A stretch of DNA of 12,111 bases, taken from assembly GCA_005889515.1 (NCBI GenBank), contig VBHE01000207.1, positions 1 through 12,111 on the forward strand, written 5' to 3'. Positions 7,406-12,111 of the stretch are shown here, in pieces. How positions within the stretch are numbered: position 1 is the first letter of the stretch; every line of letters starts with the position of its first letter. A program made the translations under genes and the position numbers. The notes beneath the pieces are model-generated. The model saw only the letters and a list, made by a program, of their open reading frames with translations, made no database searches and was not told the origin of the DNA. The DNA is from Chloroflexota bacterium (lineage in GTDB: Bacteria; Chloroflexota; Dormibacteria; Aeolococcales; Aeolococcaceae).

Positions 7406-7829
7406 GCCGGTGTCTCCTGAGGAATGCTTCGGCCGCGGGGCGGCCGGCGGTGTGGCGCTGGCGTCGAGCTCGCGCAGCATCGAGCTGACGCGCACGGCGT
7501 AGGCGATGGAGTCGTCGAGGACGAAGCGCAGCCGGGGGATGTTCTTGAGGTTCTCGAGCCGGTCGCCGAGGGTCGAGCGGAGGAAGCCCTCGGCATGACG
7601 CAGGCCGGCGATCACCGCCTCCCGCTCCGCGTCCGTGCCCAGCGCGCTCACCCGCACGATGGCGCTGCGCAGGTCGGGAGAGGGACGCACCTCGGTCACC
7701 GAGGCGAGGCGGATGCGCGGGTCCTTCAGAGAGCTCCTCACGAAGCTGCTTGGCGACGCGCAGCATCCGCTGCGAGCCGCCGCCGCGGCGGTTCGCGGCG
7801 GCGGTCGTGTCCTGAGATCGGAAGGTCAC
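7402..7829 (-). pseudogene. rbfA: Ribosome-binding factor A, frame change near the N-terminus and no stop before nrnA
   Basis: RbfA is a KH-fold protein that binds immature 30S subunits and assists 16S rRNA 5'-end maturation in the cold and during assembly. The likely start is GTG at 7829, overlapping the infB stop as GTGA. Its frame encodes the first helix RMLRVAKQLREELS. The body then continues in a different frame from about 7730 with LKDPRIRLASVTEV, SPDLRSAIVRVSALG, GFLRSTLGDRL and PRLRFVLDDSIAYAVRVSSMLREL. Relatives have about six further residues between the helix and LKDPRI, so bases seem to be missing as well as the frame shifted. Without the first segment, a shorter product could start at GTG 7741 but would lack helix 1. 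The body frame has no stop and runs into nrnA. A TGA at 7402-7404, overlapping the nrnA ATG, lies in another frame and may be the original stop. A sequence error or real decay are both possible. Confidence 0.82.
7413..7418 (-). promoter_or_regulatory. Shine-Dalgarno sequence for nrnA
   Basis: On the minus strand AGGAGA is followed by seven bases and then the ATG of nrnA at 7405. This is among the best ribosome-binding sites in the window and decides the nrnA start, even though the reading frame is open upstream into rbfA. Confidence 0.7.
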
Positions 7830-9601
7830 AGGTTCTGCTGCTCGACCACGTAGGCCTCGAGGATGTCCCCCTCCTGGAACTCGGAGAAGTCCTCGAGAGT
7901 GATGCCGCACTCGTATCCCTGGGCCACCTCGCGCACGTCGTCGCGGAAGCGCCGCAGCTGGGCCATGCGGCCCTTGGCGACCTCCTTGCCGTCGCGCAGG
8001 ACGCGGACGATCGCGTTGCGGGTGATCCTCCCCTCGGTGACGTACGAGCCGGCGATGGCGGCGCGACCGTCGACGGTGAAGACCTTGCGCACCTCGGCGC
8101 GGCCCTGGAGGACCTCGACGAAGGTCGGCTCGTAGAGGCCCTTGATCGCCTTCTGGATGTCGTCGGTGACCTGGTAGATGACGTCGTAGTAGCGGACGTC
8201 GACCCCCTGTGCCTCGGCGGCGGCCCTCGCGGCGACGTCGGGCCGTACGTTGAAGCCGATCACGATGGAGTCGCTCACCGCGGCCAGGTTGACGTCGGAC
8301 TCGCCGACCTCGCCGACCGTGGCGGAGACGATCTTGATCCGCACCGTCGGGTCCTCGATCTTGAGGATCTGCCCGCGCAGCGCCTCGAGCGAGCCGTTCG
8401 CCTCCGCCTTGACGACCAGGTTGAGCGTCTTGATGCCGCCCTCTGCGACCTGGTTGGCGAGGTCCGCGAGGGTGATGCGACGGACCGGCTGCGCCTTCTG
8501 CTTCTCCGCCTGGAACCCACGCTGCTCGGCGAGGTTCCTCGCCGCGCGCTCGGTCTCCATGACCTGGAAGATCTCGCCGGCGACGACCACGTCGGTGAGC
8601 CCGGTGACCAGCACCGGCAGGCTCGGGCCCGCCTCCTTGACCCGCTTGCCGGTGTCGTCGATGAGCGCGCGGACCTTGCCGAAGACCGAGCCGGCGACGA
8701 CGTTGTCGCCGATGCGCAGGGTGCCGTTCTGCACCAGCGCGGTGGCCATCGGCCCGCGGCCACGCTCGAGGTTGGCGTCGATCACCGTGCCCACCGCGGG
8801 CTTGTTCGGATTCGCCTTCGGCTCCTCGATGTCGCTGATCAGCAGGATCAGGTCGAGCAGGTCGTCGATGCCCTGCCCGGTGCGCGCGCTGGTGCGCACC
8901 ACCGGGGTGCTTCCGCCGTACTCCTCGGGGACGAGCTCGCGCTCGGAGAGCTGCTGCAGCACCCGCTCGGGGTTGGCGTTGTCGCGGTCGATCTTGTTCA
9001 GGGCGACGAGGATGGGCACGCCGGCGGTGCGCGCGTGCTGGATCGCCTCCTCGGTCTGGGGCATGACCCCGTCGTCGGCGGCGACCACCAGCACGGCGAT
9101 GTCGGTGACGTCGGCGCCGCGGGCGCGCATCGCGGTGAAGGCGGCGTGGCCCGGAGTGTCGATGAAGGTGATGAGCCGGCCGTTCTTCTCGATCTGGTAG
9201 GCGCCGATGCGCTGGGTGATGCCGCCCGCCTCGCCCGAGGCGACCTTGGTCTGGCGGATGGCGTCGAGCAGCGAGGTCTTGCCGTGGTCGACGTGACCGA
9301 GAACGGTGACGACGGGCGGGCGCGCAACCAGCGACGCCGGGTCCTCCTTCGAGAGGTCGAGGAGGGGATGGCGCACCCGGCGCCCCTCTGCCGGCGCGGC
9401 GGCGGGCGCCGCGTCCTCACTCTCCGCCTCGAACCCGAAGTTGTCGGCGGCCAGGGCCATGGTGTCGAAGTCCAGGGCCTGGTTGAGGTTGGCCATCACC
9501 CCGTTGCCCATCAGGTATTTGATGAGCTGGGGTCCGGAGACCGAGAGGCGGTCGGCGAGCTCCTTCACCGTGAGCGTCGCGGGCAGGGTCAGCTTCTTCA
9601 C
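7826..9601 (-). CDS. infB: Translation initiation factor IF-2, short form
   Basis: IF-2 is the GTPase that brings initiator fMet-tRNA to the 30S subunit and promotes subunit joining. The 591-residue protein starts with the IF2_N helical domain (TVKELADRLSVSGPQLIKYLM, about 11-31), followed by a short Ala/Glu linker. The G domain has GHVDHGKT (102-109), AGGITQ (125-130), DTPGH (148-152), NKID (202-205) and SARTG (238-242). The remaining domains are complete up to the C-terminal YECGITLEDFSEFQEGDILEAY, which contains the fMet-tRNA-binding region. There is no long N-terminal extension such as that of Enterobacteria or Actinobacteria, so it resembles the compact type. Start GTG at 9601 overlaps the rnpM stop as GTGA. 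GGAGGT at 9617-9622 lies 15 bases upstream, rather far, so translational coupling is likely. It appears intact and is the best-conserved gene here. Confidence 0.97.
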   Translation of the reverse strand: MKKLTLPATLTVKELADRLSVSGPQLIKYLMGNGVMANLNQALDFDTMALAADNFGFEAESEDAAPAAAPAEGRRVRHPLLDLSKEDPASLVARPPVVTVLGHVDHGKTSLLDAIRQTKVASGEAGGITQRIGAYQIEKNGRLITFIDTPGHAAFTAMRARGADVTDIAVLVVAADDGVMPQTEEAIQHARTAGVPILVALNKIDRDNANPERVLQQLSERELVPEEYGGSTPVVRTSARTGQGIDDLLDLILLISDIEEPKANPNKPAVGTVIDANLERGRGPMATALVQNGTLRIGDNVVAGSVFGKVRALIDDTGKRVKEAGPSLPVLVTGLTDVVVAGEIFQVMETERAARNLAEQRGFQAEKQKAQPVRRITLADLANQVAEGGIKTLNLVVKAEANGSLEALRGQILKIEDPTVRIKIVSATVGEVGESDVNLAAVSDSIVIGFNVRPDVAARAAAEAQGVDVRYYDVIYQVTDDIQKAIKGLYEPTFVEVLQGRAEVRKVFTVDGRAAIAGSYVTEGRITRNAIVRVLRDGKEVAKGRMAQLRRFRDDVREVAQGYECGITLEDFSEFQEGDILEAYVVEQQNL

Positions 9602-9909
9602 CGTTGCGATGTCAGTACCTCCGGGGGGACCGTGTCGAGCTCAGCGGCGAGGCTGTCCCAGTCGATGCGGTCGGATGTGGTGCGCAGCGCACGGACGAGG
9701 ACGCGACGGCGCCTCGCCTGCGCCAGGCAGGTTGTACCCGTTCGACGGCACAGGTAAGCGCCGCGGCCGTTGCGCTTTCCCGTCGGGTCGAGGGCGGCCG
9801 GACCCTCGGCGGGGAGGACGATGCGGATCAGCTCCCGCTTGGGACGGACGGTCCGGCAGCCGACGCAGGTGCGCTCGGGACCGGTCGCGACGGTGGGCGC
9901 GACGCTCAT
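9598..9909 (-). CDS. rnpM: YlxR-family RNA-binding protein RnpM
   Basis: This small basic protein of 103 residues has the YlxR/DUF448 signature. RTCVGCR lies at 13-19 with C15 and C18, followed by KRELIRIV, a D-x2-GKRNGRGAYLC segment (41-54), C61 and a basic helix ARRRRVLVRAL. The family member of Bacillus subtilis binds the RNase P RNA and modulates its activity, hence the name RnpM; a DNA-binding regulatory role has also been proposed for the family. The usual place of the gene is between nusA and infB, as here. The L7Ae-like gene ylxQ that often follows is absent. ATG at 9909 overlaps the nusA stop as ATGA, with GGAGG (9914-9918) four bases upstream. The last 25 residues are not conserved with anything I recognise. 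Confidence 0.9.
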   Translation of the reverse strand: MSVAPTVATGPERTCVGCRTVRPKRELIRIVLPAEGPAALDPTGKRNGRGAYLCRRTGTTCLAQARRRRVLVRALRTTSDRIDWDSLAAELDTVPPEVLTSQR

Positions 9910-10880
9910 GTCGCCTCCATCCCGTCACCGTGGATGTCGATGCGCCAGCCGGTGAGGCGTGCGGCGAGGCGGGCGTTCTCGCCGGAGCGGCCGATGGCGA
10001 GGGAGAGCTGGCCCGGCGCGACGGTGATCCGGGCGGTGCGGCTGTCCTCGTCGAGCTCGACCGCGAGCACCTCGGCGGGGGCGAGTGCGCGGGCACAGAA
10101 CACCGAGGGTTCGGGGGACCAGCCGACGATGTGGAGCTGCTCGCCGCCGAGCTCGGCGACGACCGCGCGGTGGCGGACGCCCCGCGGGCCGATGCACGCG
10201 CCCTCGGCGTCGAGGGTCCCGGTCGCGGCGTACACCGCGACCTTGGTGCGCCGCCCCGGCTCGCGGGCGATGGCGCGGATGGCGATCTGCCCCGAGGCCA
10301 TCTCCGGCACCTCCTGCTCGAGCAGGCGGCGGACCAGGTTGGGGTGGGAGCGCGAGACCACGACCGCGGCGTCGCGTCCGCGCCGGCGGACGTCGACCAC
10401 CACCACCTTGAGATGGCGGTTGCGCTCCGGGGACTCGCCGGGGATCTGCTCCTCGACGGGGAGGAGCGCGGGGAAGCGGTCGTTGCGCAGCCACCAGGCA
10501 TCGCCGTCGCGGCGCTCGACCAGGGTGTCGATCAGCTCGCCGCGGCGGGCCGAGCCCTCACGGAGCACGCGGTCGCGCTCGGCGTCGCGCAGCCAGCCGC
10601 CGACCGCGCCGCGGACGGCGAGCGCCGCCGTCCGGGAGAAGTCGGGCCCGGGATCGGCGACCCGCTCGCTGCCCCCGCTCTCGGTGGGCCGGAAGAGCTC
10701 GACCGCCCCCGAGCCGAGGTCGACCCGGGCACGCACCGCGCTGTCGCTGGGCGCCACCCGGTGGTACGCCTCGGTGACCGCGCGCTCCATCACCGCGACG
10801 AGCTCGGCCTCGCCGACCTCGGCGCTGCTGCCCAGCTCGGCGAGCGCGGAGCGCAGCTCGCTGACCACCGGCTCGGCCAT
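9906..10880 (-). CDS. nusA: Transcription termination/antitermination factor NusA
   Basis: NusA binds RNA polymerase and nascent RNA and modulates pausing, termination and antitermination. This 324-residue form has an N-terminal RNA polymerase-binding domain (1 to about 105), an S1 domain (about 112-170, ending before VVVSRSHPNLVRRLLEQEVPE) and KH1, with GACIGPRGVRHRAVVAEL at 227-244 followed by LHIVGWSPEP. KH2 has LSLAIGRSGENARLAARLTG at 292-311. It stops just after KH2 and so lacks the acidic repeats of E. coli NusA, as in most non-proteobacteria. The N-terminal domain looks about 25 residues shorter than in Bacillus between residues 65 and 110. I chose ATG at 10880, one base after the rimP stop. 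The frame is open 33 codons further up, but that stretch lies inside rimP and has low-complexity Ser/Arg composition. Confidence 0.94.
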   Translation of the reverse strand: MAEPVVSELRSALAELGSSAEVGEAELVAVMERAVTEAYHRVAPSDSAVRARVDLGSGAVELFRPTESGGSERVADPGPDFSRTAALAVRGAVGGWLRDAERDRVLREGSARRGELIDTLVERRDGDAWWLRNDRFPALLPVEEQIPGESPERNRHLKVVVVDVRRRGRDAAVVVSRSHPNLVRRLLEQEVPEMASGQIAIRAIAREPGRRTKVAVYAATGTLDAEGACIGPRGVRHRAVVAELGGEQLHIVGWSPEPSVFCARALAPAEVLAVELDEDSRTARITVAPGQLSLAIGRSGENARLAARLTGWRIDIHGDGMEAT

Positions 10881-10881
10881 C

Positions 10882-11349
10882 TCAGATGTCCACCGCGAGC
10901 CGGCCCTCGACCACGTCGTCGAAGGCGACCCGGAGCGAGCCGAGGCTGCGCCGCTCGCGGATCTCGACCTCGAGGGCATCCTCGCCGACGGCGAGCAGCC
11001 GGCCCTCGACCACGGTGTCGGCCTCGCCGTTGCGAAAGCGCACGTTGACCCGCAGCCCCAGCGCGCGCAGCCATTGATCGCGCTCGAAGAGCGGCCGCTC
11101 CGCGCCCGGCGAGGACACCTCGAGGGTGTAGGCCGCGCTGATCGGGTCGTGCGCGTCGAGCACCGCGGCGACTGCGTGAGAGACCTGCTCGCAGTCGTCG
11201 AGGTTCACCCCGCCCGGCTTCTCGATGAGCAGGCGCAGCGTCGGAGGCGTGTTCTGTCGGTCCCACTCCGCTCCGTAGAGCTCGACGCCACACTGCGTCA
11301 GGGAGGGGAGGACCAGCTCGGTGATGCGCGCCAGCGCGTCGTTCGACAA
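10882..11349 (-). CDS. rimP: Ribosome maturation factor RimP
   Basis: RimP assists early maturation of the 30S subunit in the cytoplasm. With a TTG start at 11349 the protein has 155 residues, the usual family length, and begins directly with the first helix (LSNDALARITELVLPSL). Landmarks are CGVELYGAEW, LRLLIEKPGGVNLDDCEQVS and the family signature YTLEVSSPGAERPL (74-87). The C-terminal SH3-like barrel runs from about residue 100 to the end. The frame is open up to a GTG at 11472, but the extra 41 residues cross two strong stem-loops and a possible -10 box and match nothing in the family, so I treat them as leader. No strong Shine-Dalgarno is visible before the TTG. It heads the operon that continues one base later with nusA. 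Confidence 0.88.
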   Translation of the reverse strand: MSNDALARITELVLPSLTQCGVELYGAEWDRQNTPPTLRLLIEKPGGVNLDDCEQVSHAVAAVLDAHDPISAAYTLEVSSPGAERPLFERDQWLRALGLRVNVRFRNGEADTVVEGRLLAVGEDALEVEIRERRSLGSLRVAFDDVVEGRLAVDI

Positions 11350-11365
11350 CTCGGCATGAGGTGGT

Positions 11366-11387
11366 GGGACGGGCGAATGCCCGTTCC
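11366..11387 (-). promoter_or_regulatory. Stem-loop just upstream of the rimP start
   Basis: On the transcribed strand GGAACGGGC, loop ATTC, and GCCCGTCCC pair over nine positions with a single A-C mismatch. It ends 16 bases before the TTG start, so it could affect ribosome access. No T-tract follows. It does not match a named leader family that I can recognise by eye. Confidence 0.5.
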
Positions 11388-11396
11388 GGGTCGGGT

Positions 11397-11417
11397 CAGG
11401 GGTGCTGCGGCACCCTG
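11397..11417 (-). promoter_or_regulatory. Stem-loop in the rimP leader, upstream arm
   Basis: On the transcribed strand CAGGGTGC, loop CGCA, and GCACCCCTG form an eight-pair GC-rich stem with one bulged C. It lies in the leader between the possible -10 box and the rimP start. There is no T-tract after it, so it is not a standard intrinsic terminator. A structural or attenuating role is inference. Confidence 0.5.
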
Positions 11418-11456
11418 CACCGCCGGCGGCAGGAGCACGGTGGTGAGCAGCCCCTG

Positions 11457-11462
11457 AGTATA
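11457..11462 (-). promoter_or_regulatory. Possible -10 box of the rimP operon
   Basis: TATACT on the minus strand matches five of six positions of the bacterial -10 consensus. It stands out as an AT-rich hexamer in very GC-rich DNA, 108 bases upstream of the chosen rimP start. No convincing -35 element is seen at 16-18 bases upstream, where the sequence is CCGCGG-like. Transcription would begin near 11450 and give a leader of about 100 bases containing both stem-loops. Confidence 0.4.
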
Positions 11463-11523
11463 GCGCGAACACCTGCTCGCCGCGGGACGCCGGGGGTCCT
11501 CGGGAGGTCGCTCTCGCGCGACG

Positions 11524-12111
11524 TCAGGACGCCGCTCGGGCCTTCGTCTGGACCCGGCGCGGACCCTGCGGCTGCGCCCCCGGCCTCTCGCGGTCGATCG
11601 ACTGCCAGGCGATGAGCAGCGTGCTGGCGTTGAAGATCGAGCTGAAGGTCCCGGTCACGATCCCGATGAGCAGCGCGAGCACGAAGCCGCGGATCGACGA
11701 CCCGCCGAAGAGCACGAGCGCGAAGAGGACGAAGGTCACGGTGAGCGCGGTGTTCAGCGAGCGGGTCATGGTCTGCACCGTCGACAGGTTCACGATCTGG
11801 TCGAAGGTGAGTCGTGGCCCGGTGCGCAGGTTCTCGCGGATGCGGTCGAAGACCACGATGGTGTCGTGGATGGAGAACGACACCGAGGTGAGGATGGCGG
11901 TGACGAAGAGGGTGTCGACCTCGGCGACGTCGCTGAAGTGGCCGACCACCGCCCAGATGCCGGCGAGGACGAAGACGTCGTGGAGCAGCTTGAACAGGGT
12001 GCAGACGCTGAAGCGCGTCCGAGAGATCGTCTGGGTGCGGAAGCGGAAGGCGAGGTACACCGCGATGAGCACCGACGACAGGATGACGAGCAGGATCGCC
12101 TTGCGCACCAG
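11524..12111 (-). CDS. secF: Protein translocase subunit SecF, N-terminus beyond the window
   Basis: SecF pairs with SecD in the inner membrane and uses the proton gradient to help pull secreted proteins through SecYEG. The 195 residues here are the C-terminal part and hold about five membrane segments, beginning with AILLVILSSVLIAVYLAF. The conserved RFSVCTLFKLLHDVFVLAG comes next. It is followed by VTAILTSVSFSIHDTIVVFDRIREN, the signature of SecF (usually SxNDTVVVFDRIREN), and by FVLFALVLFGGSSIRGFVLALLIGIVTGTFSSIFNASTLL. The protein ends in a short basic tail. The frame is open at the right edge and the first visible codons are internal. secD is expected just upstream, outside the window. 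The stop is 174 bases before rimP, and the gap suggests a separate transcript from the rimP operon. Confidence 0.94.
   Translation of the reverse strand: MVRKAILLVILSSVLIAVYLAFRFRTQTISRTRFSVCTLFKLLHDVFVLAGIWAVVGHFSDVAEVDTLFVTAILTSVSFSIHDTIVVFDRIRENLRTGPRLTFDQIVNLSTVQTMTRSLNTALTVTFVLFALVLFGGSSIRGFVLALLIGIVTGTFSSIFNASTLLIAWQSIDRERPGAQPQGPRRVQTKARAAS

Larger units (their letters stand above)
11350..11523 (-). other. Intergenic region between secF and rimP: probable promoter and structured leader
   Basis: This 174-base gap is the only sizeable non-coding stretch in the window. Just after the secF stop, a weak five-base-pair stem (GTCGC/GCGAC, 11507-11522) might contribute to secF 3'-end formation, but it has no T-tract. 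A possible -10 box follows at 11457-11462, then two stronger stem-loops before the rimP start. No open reading frame resembling a protein is seen on either strand. Confidence 0.5.

Noticed and set aside
7725..7745. Programmed ribosomal frameshift in rbfA
   Set aside because: No classic slippery heptamer or downstream element is seen, and conserved residues are missing at the join, which points to a deletion instead.
6426..7910. Minus-strand open frame of 494 codons across rbfA and nrnA
   Set aside because: Only its short RVAKQLREELS part (around 7735-7766) is real rbfA coding sequence; the rest is Arg/Pro-rich shadow of nrnA.
7424..9757. Plus-strand open frame of 777 codons opposite infB
   Set aside because: The translation is rich in Asp, Leu and Val repeats that mirror infB codons on the other strand. 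No domain is recognisable.
10881..10979. Longer NusA starting 33 codons upstream
   Set aside because: The extension lies inside rimP and is low-complexity, while the ATG at 10880 sits one base after the rimP stop.
9604..11457. Plus-strand open frame of 617 codons opposite nusA and rimP
   Set aside because: It is a shadow of well-supported genes, with Ser/Arg/Ala-rich low-complexity sequence.
11350..11472. Longer RimP starting at GTG 11472
   Set aside because: The extra 41 residues are not family-like and cross two stem-loops and a possible -10 box. The TTG at 11349 gives the usual length.
11507..11522. Intrinsic terminator after secF
   Set aside because: The stem is only five base pairs and no T-tract follows.

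Overview
The window is very GC-rich and every credible gene lies on the minus strand, so transcription runs from high to low coordinates. The gene content is bacterial and chromosomal. I see no plasmid, phage, transposon, tRNA, rRNA or CRISPR signature. The short initiation factor IF-2 (about 591 residues, without a long N-terminal extension), high GC and frequent GTG/TTG starts would fit a high-GC Chloroflexota or Dormibacterota-like lineage. That placement is a guess and was not tested.

Right edge (11524-12111): the 3' half of secF, a subunit of the Sec translocon accessory complex. It is followed by a 174-base non-coding gap holding a possible -10 box and two stable stem-loops, probably the promoter and leader of the next operon.

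Middle (4598-11349): the classic translation and transcription operon in its usual order: rimP, nusA, rnpM (ylxR), infB, rbfA, nrnA, truB, ribF. It covers 30S maturation, transcription elongation, initiation, nanoRNA and pAp turnover, tRNA pseudouridine-55 and FMN/FAD synthesis. Nearly every junction is a four-base start/stop overlap (ATGA or GTGA), so translation is probably coupled along the whole message. Three consecutive parts of this stretch look damaged. rbfA lacks a few residues with a frame change near 7730 and runs without a stop into nrnA. truB has a frame change near 6050 with a conserved motif missing. ribF appears to lack its first beta strand near 5480.

Left (1-4570): a four-gene redox and lipid module continuing on the same strand only 27 bases after ribF. 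It holds glpB (anaerobic glycerol-3-phosphate dehydrogenase subunit B), a VAO-type FAD protein closely resembling alkylglycerone-phosphate synthase, a GlpC-like two-cluster iron-sulfur protein with CCG domains, and a diacylglycerol-kinase-family lipid kinase cut by the window edge. The usual catalytic subunit GlpA is not in the window. The AGPS-like flavoprotein sits exactly between glpB and glpC, which suggests a variant membrane-associated dehydrogenase in which this flavoprotein is the substrate-oxidising partner. This is the most interesting biological lead. The cluster of small lesions in rbfA-truB-ribF is the most important sequence-quality lead.
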